Source of the DNA: Macrolepiota albuminosa
Lineage: Eukaryota; Basidiomycota; Agaricomycetes; Agaricales; Agaricaceae
Reading direction: 5' to 3'
DNA: 64,000 nucleotides
Assembly: GCA_027475525.1 (NCBI GenBank)
Contig: JAMWFC010000040.1
Location: 1 to 64,000 of the forward strand
Shown here: one piece after another, positions 23,901 to 36,740 of the stretch
How the letters are laid out: every line of letters starts with the position of its first letter
Position numbering within the stretch: position 1 is the first letter of the stretch
Made by a program: the position numbers and the translations under genes
Notes under the pieces: model-generated
What the model saw: only the letters and a program-made list of their open reading frames with translations
Told to the model about the DNA's origin: nothing
Database searches by the model: none

Positions 23901-24294
23901 CGATGAATGATCGTTCTCTTAATGTCCTTGCGTTCTGGGATCATAAATGGTGCAATACAGCATCTAAACACCTTCAACATCATTGCGCAAACAGATTAAG
24001 TAGAGTACTTTTGAAGACCATCCTGTAGTTGAGCACGTTGTCCATTATCGAAAAATAACGATGAAAGAGAAAGAGGCCGAATATGAACCGTTAGTGGAAT
24101 CTCGGAATAAAAATCAAATACATGCGTTGGGTTTCGCAATATGTGGCAATCGGAGAAATTGGGGTACTCTACAACTACAAGTTCCAGGCGCGATCCAACA
24201 TACCATTTATAATATCTGCAAAGGATATCGAGCACCCATAGAAAAACAAGGAATGGGAAGGTCAGTGAGATTGATCCATTTATGCAAGGGAAGC
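20925..24294. other. 3.4-kb gene-poor region
   Basis: No family, splice chain or RNA gene was recognised on either strand. Frames are under about 100 codons and scattered. The right end holds the 3' flank of the G-alpha gene. The stretch does not resemble the transposons of the right arm, and its CpGs are not depleted. Confidence 0.4.
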
Positions 24295-26332
24295 TCATAC
24301 AAAGTCAGCGTTCTTCAGGTGTTCACGCAAAATACTGTCCCGGACAGTCTTCAAGGTTGTCGCCGTAGCTTTCGTATCCTTTTAATGGAAGAAGTCCCAG
24401 ATAAGTGCACATGGACTACGCGATAAAATCACGGATCCTTACGGTGACAGAAGTAGGGTAAAAGTAGCACACGCGGGGCTCAGGTGAATGCTGGCGACAC
24501 GTATCCTTGAATTTATCTTTCAAATCTTCAAAAAAGAGTTGTTCTCAACTTCCCTGGCAACAAGATATGGACAGTTCACTTACATTTGGTCACAGAAAGG
24601 GCATCGTTCTGACGTTTACCATAGCTGGGAAGGAAATCCTTGACCTGAACGCCGCTCCTGAGTTTCCTCCGCAATATATCGCATTTATTCAGGAAGAGGA
24701 TCATGGTCGTCTTCGCGAGGATCTTGGAACTACAAACTGCCCGCCAAAGGAGAAAAGAGTCTTCGAGACGATTGATTTTTGGGTCTTCAGTGAGGCGTTC
24801 ATCAAAACACGATATCGCTGTTGGTGTTTTTCGGCTAGAAAGCGGTAAGAAATTACTAACAAGAGACGTACGTGCGACTGGAATCAAGGTAAGATATCAA
24901 CGAAAGCAATACTTCACAAGGAAGGACGCACGGAAAATGATAGCGTTGACACCTTCAAAATAGGGTACCCAGGCATTACGCTATGTAGTCAAAGGGACTG
25001 GTTAAATTGGCATAGTTCACATAAAGGTAAACGACATACAACAGTCCGCGCTCCACCCACGTCATAAAGCTTCCATTCCTGACCAAAATTACCACCAAGA
25101 CCGACATCTGAAGTGTAGCATTGAGATGTTGACAGCAATTATGAAAGCAAAATTGGACGCACTGGTCATAAGGGAATTACTTTGGTCAAATTCGATCTTG
25201 TACTCCTGAATTCCGAGAGTTCGGAGTCGTGCACGTACGATATCGTCATCAGTAGGTTCATAATGCTTCGTCGCTATACGTTCGAGGTCGTCTAGGAAAC
25301 TGGGGGAATTCGAAATCACGTCACCAATTTTACGCGCCGACAAACAAAGAGAAGACGTACAAGCCAGCAGAGTCCTCTAACCGTATTCTCCGTTTCGTTA
25401 GGACTGCCTTCACCGCTGGATCCACCCAGAGTGCGCTGATATCTTGCCTGCATTCCGCAATCACCTCGGTCGCTTCATCCACAGTCCCGCTCTTCTCCCG
25501 CGGATTGTGTTGGCTGTTGCCACTGAGCGCAGCGAGTGGACCCTCGAACACATGCTTCCACCCTCTGACCACAAACTCCTTTGTCTGTCCGACAGGGTCC
25601 TCACCGAGTACACCAACACCGTCGGCCCCGCCTATGACCTCTTCTGTGCCCGCGCCGAGACGGCGCTTCAGGTCAGCCTCAACACGACGAAGTGGTCCCA
25701 GTCGCAGTTTGAGTAGCTCGTGCGTGTCCGTGAGCTGTATGGGCTCTGATGCCCACGTGCCCACATCAGAATCCGGAGATTCAGGGTCTGTGGATTCGTA
25801 TAGAGGTGCCACGTCGGATGTTTCGGCGTGGGTGGGAAGTGGGCGGGAAAGCAGCTGAATGGGCTCGCCATCCATCTCAGCTTGGAGTGCCTCGACGATG
25901 GTAATGATAGAACGAATAAGATTCAGTTGGATGACAGAACGCCATGAGAGCCGTTCTGCCTTCCAGGCCGCACGAGCATATTTCATCCGAAAATCTTGAC
26001 GTAGAATGTATATCAGCATGCAACTCATGTAAAGAAACAAGAGCCCTACTTTTGAGCGTAGTAGATTTACCTGCGAAGATAGAACTCAATAATCCAAACA
26101 CGGATAGAAAACACATGGACACACCACTTTCCGACTGTCCGAGCAACAGTACCTTGACAACGGCCCTTTGTCTCCTCATCGCAGCCTTTTCAACTTTGAG
26201 CTCTTCATCAATACGGTCACTGACGCGTTTCTCCTCCGCCTCACGTCGTTCCCGAGCGCTCTTTTCTGCCGCGGTCTCGTCTGGCGGGGGGTTGATGAAA
26301 ATAGCGAAAGGGTCATTTTCACCGACTTTCAT
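24295..26332 (-). CDS. Atypical G-protein alpha subunit
   Basis: Ten minus-strand exons (26332-26125, 26070-26050, 25994-25361, 25299-25181, 25107-25040, 24980-24932, 24877-24872, 24817-24584, 24525-24443, 24378-24295) sum to 1,506 nt, 501 residues. G-boxes: G1 GQSESGKST (about 65-73); switch I RARLRTLGI with Arg312 and Thr315; G3 DVGGAR (343-348); G4 NKCD (412-415); G5 TSVTDTKA (about 471). The end, LREHLKNADFV, fits a G-alpha C-terminus. Oddities: no Gly-2 or N-terminal Cys for lipidation, since it starts MKVGENDPFAIF and runs into a charged coil; a Pro/Ser/Asp-rich insertion of about 40 residues in the helical domain; Ala347 in place of the catalytic switch II Gln; and a 6-nt exon coding Leu-Ala. 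It belongs to the expanded basidiomycete G-alpha group. It probably binds GTP; receptor coupling is unproven. Confidence 0.93.
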
Positions 26333-27792
26333 TGTTGAGAGTTGATCGTTGTGCAATGAATCAGCTCCGGGACAGTATGGTTGCCGATATAATCAGCTTT
26401 GGAAATTGGACTCGTTGAGCGCTTTTGGATCGCCAGAAGGAAGGCACGGCAGACAAGATTTTACGCTTAACTAGATTTCCTGTGCAGAGAGCTGATGACA
26501 ACTAAGCGTTTTAACGTGTTCGGCCGAAGTGAAGGCGGTATTCCGGGCTATGATAAGCACGCTGTAGGTACGACACTTAAACTCTTATTTATGTACGAGC
26601 TGTAAAAGACGAACACTATTAATTCTCTTGCGGACAATATGAGGGAAGCCGTATCCGGCCACGGTGCCTTGGTAGCAAAATCGCAACTTTTAGTCCAGAG
26701 TATGCAGGAAGGTGACAGAAGGCTGGTCAGTACTGGACTACTACGGGCACGGGGCGCCCGATGGCAGACGTGATCACATCAGACATTGTGACCATCACTC
26801 ACCGAGGTTACTCCAGGTGATTATCAAGGGGGGACAGGGTGAACGAGGGTGAGGAGGGGGAGTAAAACATCGAAGAGCTGGGCTATGGTCCGTATGTATG
26901 TATAAGAGGCGAGGTGGCCAGGCACAGCCCTGAGCCCATCAGACTTACCACCATTAAGTGTTGCGGCCTTCTTCGGCTTCTCTAGCCCCGAACGGCGGCT
27001 CACAGCGACTCACTGAAGACAATTTCTTGACCCTTGATTGAATTGTACGGACCGGGTTGACAAAGAGCACTAGATAGACATGTCAATTATGTACCAAGTC
27101 CTGAGAATCGATGAGTCGTGTCATCTGTTGCTCTGTAAACCGATGAGTGGCGACACACCAAGTGACCACGGGACAGGATAGCCGACGACCTAGAGATGCG
27201 GCAAAGATCTACACACGACATGCGAGACAATCGCTAGAGATTAGCCCCTATCGTGGGTGTAACAGCACTTTCAGAGCTCTTATGGATGCAGGTGTGCGAC
27301 GGTGTGCGGTGCCAACGATGGAGCGAAAGACTCGGGTAGAAATGACTGAACCCTCTGATTCTTGTCGGCCATATGCTAAACAACTTTTGTCGCTCACCCT
27401 CCTTTGTATGGGCAGTTCAATCAACAAGATCGAGACTCGGCAAATGTTGGAAGAGATGTACTTGGGAGAGTGGCTGATGATTACCCAAGTCACGACATTG
27501 ATTGGTCACCCCGATTTCATGAAATTAATCCCAGTTCATAATAGCAATAGCCTTTTAGGATATCTTCGACACTTCTGTCGGATGACTTCTCACTGATCTT
27601 ACGTTATAATGAAATTACCAAACGACGGCGAAGAGAATTTGAATCCAGTTTGAATTGATATATGATGAAATATTGCTCGGAGTATGAAAGAAAACAAATA
27701 TAACAAGCGAGAACGACAGAAATTGCACAACAGGAGAAAGAACTTATATGGAGGATAGAGGAACAACGGGAACGAACGAGCCCCAGACGTCT
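26333..27792. other. Intergenic region upstream of G-alpha and downstream of VPS74
   Basis: About 1.45 kb. A plus-strand frame at 27,147-27,596 is open for 149 codons, but it begins with GTG, has no recognisable domain and no splice partner, so it is not called. The G-alpha promoter must lie in the first few hundred bases. Confidence 0.4.
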
Positions 27793-29773
27793 TCACAGCA
27801 GCGAATCCAATTTTGAAAGTACTTCGAGAACCCCAGCAATCAGCTCGAAACTGGGATCCTCGTCTCCCAACGACTCCTTCTTGACCTCCTGCACAAGCCC
27901 GAGCACCGAGTCCCGTCCACTCACACTGCTCCCGGCACCAATCCTCGCCGCCTGCCGCCGCCTCGCTGCAGCCGCAGCCGTTCCATCTCCACTGACCCCA
28001 GAACCCTCACCAGCACCGAACGGCCACACCGTAAACTCCGCCAAGATCTCATCGCATCGCCCAAACGCCGCCTCCCGCTCTTCATACCCGAGCCTCACAA
28101 AAGCATTGTCGAGGACGCTCGCGGCATACGCGGCACACACGAGACACACGGCCCGTAGAACACGGCATTGTGTTCCTTCTTTGTCCAGAGCGTTCGGTGG
28201 AACAGTGGCGGTCGTGGCAGTGAGTAGTGATACGGCACGGTTGATAATGGATTCTTTCGTTCGCACATCGGCTACAGGGTGCGTTGCCATGTCGAACAAG
28301 AGGAAATTACGCTTCTCGGTGCGTAAGACGCCTTTGTCAACCAGGCCCTTGGCAAGCCGTTCTCGTACTTGCTTGAGCTGGAACCCAATCTTCATGACGT
28401 TCCATGTTTCACCTTTGTAGAAGGAAAGCCAGATTCAGCATAAATGAGTAAAGAGGACAGATGGTATCAGAGGAAAGTAATGGGATATCCGAAGCTAAAG
28501 GATAACCGTTGCTTCCACTTTTACGACAACTGGTACAACTGGAGCAACGAGGACGAAAGGGGGATAAGACAATCCAGACCTGGACTGGAAGGATGAAGTT
28601 AACGTTAACATTTTAGAGGACACCAGTGTGCTATGCCTTGTCAACACCTCCTGTCCTCTGCTACATGCTGATCAATCATTCAAAAAGCCTGCAGCAGGCA
28701 GCCGCGCAGGAGAAGTGGAAGGAGGAAGATTCAGAAAGGCAGATGGAAACGCGAAAAAGACCATCCGGAGAAGGAAGATGAGCAGCTGCCGCCAATGATC
28801 CATTCCACTTGATTGAATTGAATCAAGGTGTTAATCACAAGAACCCATTTAAAGGACGAACAGTAGCAAGAGACGGTCTTGTTCTCCATCAGTCAACCCA
28901 CTGTCTGTCAGTGTCATCGACACGTGACCACGACGCGAAAGAACGATTCAACGGTTTCACGTCAAGCAGATGAGGTACGTAGAAGGAAGAACGAGAGATA
29001 AAAAATGTGTCCAATTCTCGTTCAGAAGGAAATGAACTGGTCCATTCAATTTGGTTCAACCAGATCAGATGGATGACCAAAGTGCGAAGCCAAACGCAGA
29101 ACGACAAGAAGAACGTAGAGAACAGGCATGAGTTGACAAGAGACGCACCGCTGAGTAAATCTATCCAGCTGTTAATGCCCATTTTGCTGTGCTCCTGGGA
29201 CTTTATCATCTTGAGCGCCTCATCAAGTATCGTCTCTCCAGTCTGACGGTCGTCAATAACCTCAACTATCCTTTCTGCAAGAGGGATTCGTCTCCGGTTT
29301 GGATCCTTGACGAGTGCTATACGCCGGCGCAACGCCAGCTCAACGAGAATACATCCCCGTAGCGCATAAGAGATATTATCGTTCCAGAATGACAGGTATC
29401 CCTACAATTATACAAGGATTAGTTAGTCCGGAGAAACTCAATTTGATATTACAGAAAATCAATAATCCATTAATATTCATAAACTCACCTGCTTATCCTT
29501 GATTCCCAGCAACAGAACCTCCTCCATAATCGTCAGCCGTGGCATTTTCCCGCCGGTTCTCGCCTCCTCTCCCGCGTCCTGGTCCAAGTCCCGTGGGTCA
29601 TATGCAATCTTGCTCCCGCCCGCAAAAGCAGACCCCGCGTGGTGTATTGTGCTACCATTCGAATGTGGTTGTTGTGAGTTCACAGAATTAGTCCGGGTTG
29701 GAGCGGGCGAGCCATCTGGATCATGGTTTGTTGATGCAGCTGCGCGACGACGTGATAGGCCAGCGGTGGACAT
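27793..29773 (-). CDS. VPS74: Vps74/GOLPH3 Golgi PI4P-binding protein
   Basis: Exons 29773-29489, 29401-29149 and 28412-27793 (minus) give 385 residues. Order: a Ser/Thr-rich N-terminus with an RRR cluster, [45 protein letters not shown] (Trp and Arg of the PI4P pocket), [29 protein letters not shown] across the second junction, and [19 protein letters not shown], then FDMATHP (the membrane-inserting hairpin region). The C-terminus [10 protein letters not shown] is as in yeast Vps74. The protein anchors glycosyltransferases in the Golgi by binding PI4P and coatomer. A Gly/Ser/Ala-rich loop ([20 protein letters not shown]) lies in the C-terminal half and is probably lineage-specific. The second intron is 736 nt, about ten times the local norm. 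Its start lies 462 bp from the divergent BTB gene. Confidence 0.95.
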
Positions 29774-30235
29774 TGAGGAGCTGGATGCTGCAGCCAGCGA
29801 CGAGACGGTGATGGTGGCAACACTGCCGCGTCGGCTGTAACCGATAATTCTATTTCAATTATTTGGGGTTAGGGTTCACATGTTCCATCCCTCGAGCTCT
29901 AATCACCTATCCTTTAATTGCAAAGATCGCGGTTTATGATGATATTTCCGTTTCAATAAGTCATTTTTGAATACCTGAAACTCCACCCCCTTTATTTGTA
30001 ATGTTCGCGCGGAGAAGGCAAACCAACAGAAAAAAACTTATTTGATCCCCCTAGAAATGCATTTATACCTCTCAAATGAGTTATTTAATCCAAGCAAGAA
30101 ACCTTTCCTTTTCTTTCGAAATGGTCTCGTCGGTGTATCAACAAGAAGAAGAAGAATCCTGGCGGGAAGCGCTTTACACACCTATATGCCCACACCTTCA
30201 CGAATGAGCGTCTGTGTCTTTTTTGTCCCTCCATA
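29774..30235. promoter_or_regulatory. Shared divergent promoter region (VPS74 / BTB protein)
   Basis: 462 bp separate the two start codons, on opposite strands. The interval is AT-rich with several TTATTT/TTTATA-like runs and no gene of its own, so it is expected to hold both promoters. No specific factor site can be assigned. Confidence 0.5.
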
Positions 30236-32358
30236 ATGTCAGATACAACAACAGACGATTTGGAACGCAATAACAGTGATATGTCTCATTCCGAGAAATG
30301 TAAGCATCCCGACAGCTTCAAGTTTCATCAGCGAGATTGATACAATCGAATTTGTTTCTAGTCAATGCTCCTGATGCAGAGGTAGTTTTCCAGTCCTCTG
30401 ATGGAGTTCGCTTTCGTATCCACAAGTTGAACTTGACGACCTGCAAGGAAGGTCTCTCACCACCTGAACATAGTGCATTCGATGAGGTCGTTATTTTGCC
30501 AGAGTCGTCGTCGACTCTGGAATTACTCTTTCAATTCATCTATCCTCAACCTCAGCCTGAGCTTGGCGCGGTGGACTTTGAAACTTTGGCTCTGTTGTCA
30601 GAAGCTGCAGCAAAGTATCGTGTCTTTCCCGCGATGAACTTGTGCTCGATTTACATGATGTGAGTTGTTTCGATGTCACAGTATCTGGTCAATCCTCACT
30701 GGACTCGACCACAGGGAACATCTCGAGGATCACACTGAAGCAATCTTTCTACACGCTCTAAAGCATTCTGTACATAAACTCGTCGCTCGCGCAGCGCCTC
30801 TCCTTCTTGATCGTCCTCTAGAAACATTCGTTCAGACTCTTCCTGACTATTTTGTGACACCATGGGCATGTCAAGTTCCTAGTCGTCTCTTCTGAGTAAC
30901 TTACAACAGGACAGGTGCGGTATTATGATCGGTGGGCCAGCATCTGGAAGTTTGCAATCACAAGTGCTCCCGTATCGGAAATCACGTCCCGGTCCCCGTG
31001 CTCTGTTTGCGGCAAGGTCCTGCATGAATACCTTTTGGGCATCATTGCACGTTTGAGTGCTAACTTGGATGTCCTTCGAGACCTCGACACTGTATTCCAA
31101 ATCCCTACTTGCTGTCAATCGGTCTTTCGAGGACCACTTGAGTCCTGGCGTGACACGATTCGCGCCAAAATTTCCTCGATCCCAACATTCGCTGATATTG
31201 CATTTGTTGGTGACATAACCACGTTATCCCAGGTAATCATTCGAACCAGGGCAAGATGCACTTTCTGCTGATCGCTGCATATAAGGAGTATCTCCAAACT
31301 TTGGAAGGCAACGCCGGAACAGTTTCGGTATCTGGTGAATTTCCCGACTCTACACCTGAGCCTGGTGGTGAGTTTTCCTCAATGAATTGATTTCTGTGTA
31401 CTTAACGAGTTGGTTGATGAGTCATAGATGAGACTTGTATAAGGTTCGTATCCAGTGATGGTGTTGATTTCAATCTACACGAAGGAATTATCAAAGCTTG
31501 GACGAAAAACTTACTCCCCAGTCAACATGGCCAAAAGGTGCAACTTCCAGAACCCTCCACGACACTCGGCGTCCTTTTCCGATTTCTTCAGGCCTCTCCC
31601 CACCCCGATTTAGAAGCGGTCGATTTCCGTATCCTTGGACCACTTTCCCTTGCCGCAGATTCGTATGGAGTATACCCCGTGAAACAGGTTTGCAGGCTAC
31701 GTAGACAGTAAGTTACCAACTGCGCAACAATGCATTTAACTTACAAGTGTCTGTTAAAGACAAACCCTCCAGCATGATCTTGTCAAGCGCCCTAGTGTTG
31801 TCATGGGTTATGCTATTGAGAGTCAAGATTGGGAGCTTATGAACAAGACTGTGCCTTTTCTTATCGGCGAATCATCTGCCAAGATGGTCGAGTTACTCAA
31901 AACTTCAATTATGATGTTTCTATGGGTAAGTACAGTACAGATTCATGCGTTACTTTATTCGTTTTTCGTCTAAGTTTTCTTCTCGACAGTTCAAATATCT
32001 CGAGAAATGGGACGAAGTCCTTCAAATCGCTGTGTCTCTCTCAAGATCTCGCAAGGTATCCGGGCCCAAAGGATCGAATAAGCGCGGATGCGATGGATGC
32101 GGGTCTTCGAATGGGGACCGTACCACAATACGCATCCTGCGTAAATTATGCAAGGGAGTCAAATCACTCCGCGATCTTGACAATACCTTCGATACTCAGG
32201 GAACATTCTGTTGCGGTATTGGGCGCGAGGATATTAAAGCATGGAGAGCAGGAGTAGAGAGAGGCATTCAGGATATTCCAAGCTTCAGCAGTCTCTTGTT
32301 TTCATCGAACTCGGACCTTGGAAGCGCCAACGATGGCACCGACGAATATCTGATGTAA
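30236..32358 (+). CDS. Two-unit BTB/POZ-like protein
   Basis: Eight exons (30236-30299, 30362-30659, 30715-30874, 30915-31232, 31286-31367, 31428-31707, 31760-31925, 31990-32358) join in frame to 578 residues. Unit 1 has the BTB core APDAEVVFQSSDGVRFRIHK, VILPESSSTLELLFQFIYPQ and LSEAAAKYRVFPAMNLC, then a tail with CSVCGK, LRDLDTVFQIPTCC, and ESWRDTIRAKISSIPTFADI. Unit 2 repeats the order: RFVSSDGVDFNLHEGIIKAW, LPEPSTTLGVLFRFLQASP, LAADSYGVYPVKQVC, CDGCGSSNG, LRDLDNTFDTQGTFCC and KAWRAGVERGIQDIPSFSSL. The tail Cys pairs could bind metal. BTB proteins dimerise, often as Cullin-3 adaptors, but this fungal subfamily is uncharacterised. The junction after 30,874 (40-nt intron) is the least certain. 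Two separate genes are possible, but the linker exon 31286-31367 reads in frame with both units. Confidence 0.78.
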
Positions 32359-32752
32359 ACGTGCACTTGTGATAGCTTTAATTCAAATGTGGTGTATGCG
32401 ATATTTTGAACAATACGGCTCGGTAGGAACACATCGGAAAAATATCTGATCAAGGGCTGAGCCGAGACGCTGTGTACACCCAGCTGACCGAAGCGCACGG
32501 AGGAACTGGATTAATCTCAAGATTGGACATCACATCAAAAGTTGAATGGAAATGGATGAATATTCAATTCATTTCGATTTAAAGACGACGAAAGCCGATT
32601 GCAAGACTCTACATCTCAATCTCGACGGTCCACGAAATTTTTGAACATCATATGATGAACTGCATGGAAGGGGGAGTGATCTGAGAGCGAGAGTGTCAAA
32701 TGAGTTGTATATAGATCAATCTATTCCTTTACCTCTTGTTGTCAATTGACTT

Positions 32753-33705
<953 letters not shown>

Positions 33706-33762
33706 AATGTTCGAGCGTTACCCTTGGATGACCACAACGAGTTACAGTGTGTCATTGGTTGA

Positions 33763-33769
33763 TTTTATA
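33763..33769 (-). promoter_or_regulatory. TATA box of the xylanase gene
   Basis: On the minus strand TATAAAA lies 58 nt before the start codon, with CCAAT just downstream (ATCAACCAATGAC). Distance and match are good for a strongly regulated secreted-enzyme gene. Confidence 0.65.
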
Positions 33770-35650
33770 CAAGCTTTTCCGGTAAAAACACGGTACCGCA
33801 CATAGAGTTTTGATCCAGTGCCAGTAGCGCTATATGGTGGATAAGAATTAAATTCTAACACGTGAGATACCATGTGTTCAGTTTGATGCAAGTTGTAATG
33901 GGTCTCGGGAGTACGTCGAGTTTATTCTTAAACCCGAGAATTTAACGACTTGCCCAGTTAGTCGAATCGACCAAAGAATCCATACCGAGATCTGACCGCT
34001 CCAGTATGCTCTACTAGGATTTAAGAAATTCCAAGATTTTCTCGATTTCTCTACGGCGGGTATATTTCGGTACGGTTTGTGTTCGGCACTTTCGTTTTAT
34101 TACCTATGAAGTCACGGGCGGAAACAGCCTGGATCAGAGCCATACTTGTGCTAGTGTAATACGTCGGTGTTTTGATAGCCCTCTCCAAAAAGGAGCCAAA
34201 GAGCCTCACGCCGTTGTTGTTTTTTACTACCTCGTGAAGGTCTAGAAGCAGAGTTCGCTGGGGCTCTTCCAGTGTAATGGAAAAGAATTCGAAGGCCTTC
34301 CGTTGTTCAAGACGGGCTCACCATTCGATTTCAAGACGCGGAACTTGAGGAATTCCCACACCTTGAACCAATATCAATGACCATTCAAATATTGGCCTAT
34401 CGCCGAGTAATCACCGCTGAACAGACGCTAAGAAGATTGTCCAAAACAAGCTGTCATAATTCAAATTGCTCGCCAGTCGGACTGAAGAGCTCATGTCAGA
34501 ATGGTACATGGGCCCTTCTCAATTCAATCACAGAGTGGTGAAGCAATTCATCCCTTAAAGACTTTCAAATGCCCCAGATTGGTTCAGATGATGATAGACC
34601 GGTTTTGATCATCGTAGGGCCGAATACAGGACGCCGCATCCAGTTTTACTGTCGGAGAGTTCTACTTGACCATTGCTGTCACGGTACAATAGGTTCGAGG
34701 GGTGAAAATTGTTGGAGTATCAATAGAAAGCTGAGGTTTTATTCTACAGACAACTGGAATGTCGTCTCTGACAAGCGACTTGTGCAAAGTGCACTTTGTT
34801 TGGAAGAACACGTTGGCGGCCTCTGGTCAGCAGATGTTGAAGGGAAGCAACTGGCAGAGCTTGAATATTGGAGACCGGAAACAGTAACACAACGAGGTTT
34901 GTGCCTGCAAGTATTTAGAGCTACGAAAGGTTCGTGCTTATCTCAGCTCTGAGGAAGAAGCCTGCAAGTGCCCTGAGTTCCGAAACAGTTGCAGGTACAT
35001 ACAAAAATCGTAGAAATGCAGCTAGAAAGATGAATCTCGGCTATGTGTAGAAGTTCAGCCGATGGAAGAGAGGCCTAGCGTCTTGGGATAGGATTCTAAT
35101 ATTATGTTTTACAGGCGGACGAACGCTGTGACGGCATGGTTTTTCTTTCTTTTGATGAACGACCCAACAAACCTAGTCAATGATATCTGGTAACTACCTC
35201 GTTGGAGTCCTGGTGTACAAGAAAACGGGAAACGCAAGGAGGAGGAACATCACAGCCAAAAGCTTCGATAGTAGGAGCAATCATACGACGAGGGCAAGGT
35301 CTCGATTAGTTTTCTAGCTTAACCGGGAATGAAGGCGGGACAATGTGCGAGACGTGTGATGCCCTAAGTACACTCCGTTCTTCCATCTACACACTTCAAT
35401 ATTCGCTTAGAAAGCGTACCAGGGGTATCAAGTTTGCAGACCTTCATGGAGTAAGACGCCCTCGGGGTTTGTGGAATCGCGATGAAAGTGATAACGTAGT
35501 TGGGAAGCATCGAGGAATGTGTGAGCTTCACGACCTCTAAGGTGATTGATCGTCAATGGCTGAGCGCTGAGTCCCGATAGAAAATAGACATGTGAGAGTT
35601 GCTTGGAGCATGTAGCATGCACGCGTGAAGTGAAGACTGTGCTTATCACG
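33770..35650. other. Region without a recognised gene
   Basis: About 1.9 kb upstream of the xylanase. A plus frame at 34,569-34,952 starts with ATG and runs 127 codons but shows no domain, repeat or splice partner. I leave it uncalled. The first part presumably carries the xylanase upstream regulatory sequence. Confidence 0.35.
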
Positions 35651-36240
35651 TTAGGATGCCCAGGCAATGAGAGAAACGGCTCCAAGCGCGAGAGTGATAT
35701 ATAAAGCATATACGAATGGGTGGGTCTTCTTGAAAGCGTATGAGTCGTAATGGTCTAGGTACGTGTCAATTCCGTGGATCTGTTGCATACCGCGTTGTAA
35801 ACCGTAGCCGCCTCTGCTGTTCCCCAATAGGATTTAGATAGAAAACAGAGGTAAAATATGACACACCTCTGCGTCGGAGACCGAGACCACGGAACTACCG
35901 TCTGAGTACAGACGAGAGCAGAGTCACAGTGCATTTAAGTTGAAAGAAGGGCCAATGTATGACAGCGTGACAATGCAAGCTGACGACTGTCTGGGGTAGA
36001 TAAATGTTGATGCTATGATATACGCATGTCCGAGTGTCCAAAGAGACAGTACACGAAGGTAGCCACGACGATCCAATCGAAGTTCCCGGGCCTGCGACGA
36101 GATCCAGGTTATGCATGGGTCGTCAGGCTTTTTGGTCAGTCCATCTCTGTTCGGAGCACAGCGGAGAATATCTTGTTGCTTGGGGTAGGCCCGGGTATAG
36201 GCGCCAGCCTTGGAATCAATCTAGTTCAGCCTTCTCGCGC
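35651..36240 (-). CDS. Possible small membrane protein, partial model
   Basis: A minus-strand terminal exon from about 35,816 to the TAA at 35,651 reads RGGYGLQRGMQQIHGIDTYL, then DHYDSYAFKKTHPF and a hydrophobic helix (VYALYITLALGAVSLIAWAS) at the very end. It is preceded by a clean intron (GTGTGT...GGAACAG, about 35,817-35,858). Further upstream, an open stretch contains a second hydrophobic segment (FDWIVVATFVYCLFGHSD). I could not connect all exons or find the start. The family is unknown; a C-terminal anchor is the only structural inference. Confidence 0.35.
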
Positions 36241-36737
36241 GTAGGTCTCAGCCAATACTGGAGAACGTTCTCGGCTAGTGTTTACAGTTGAGGCTGAGAT
36301 CACATGACATGACCGCCCCTATTTTCATTTTTTTTTTGGTGGTTCTATGGGACGTTGTGGACGTGGAGTGGACTATCTGATGGATCGCGAACGAAGACGA
36401 AAGAGTCGGAAGCAGAGGGCAAGGGTAGAGGTCGGATTAGATAAGAAAATGGGTGTATGCGGCGGAAACGTGAAGTAACGTTCGTCGTGATGTGACGAAA
36501 ATTCGTAGGCAAGAGGTAGACCAGTACTAGACGAAATAAAATGAAATTCGGAAGAAGACAGACCCCAGCGAGAAAGAGAATCGTCTCGAATAGAGGCGAG
36601 AGAAGTGCTAGTGAGCAAAAGGCGGCGCAGACAGTGAAGCTGAGCAGCAGGTAGAAACCGAAGAAGTCAAGACGCCAGTGTGCCGAAACGGAAGCAGAAA
36701 TGTCGAGTCAAAACAATCAGAGATGTCGACTAGCTGA
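36241..36737. other. Boundary between gene arm and transposon arm
   Basis: No gene was recognised. From here to the right, unique fungal genes stop and mobile-element sequence begins. Confidence 0.4.
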
Positions 36738-36740
36738 AGG

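Noticed and set aside
24061..24426. Plus-strand frame of 121 codons
   Set aside because: It overlaps the last G-alpha exon (LREHLKNADFV end) in antisense and has no domain.
25444..25858. Plus-strand Ser/Pro/Thr-rich frames of 90-117 codons
   Set aside because: They lie wholly inside the largest G-alpha exon on the other strand.
27147..27596. Plus-strand frame of 149 codons between G-alpha and VPS74
   Set aside because: It begins with GTG rather than ATG and shows no family or splice partner.
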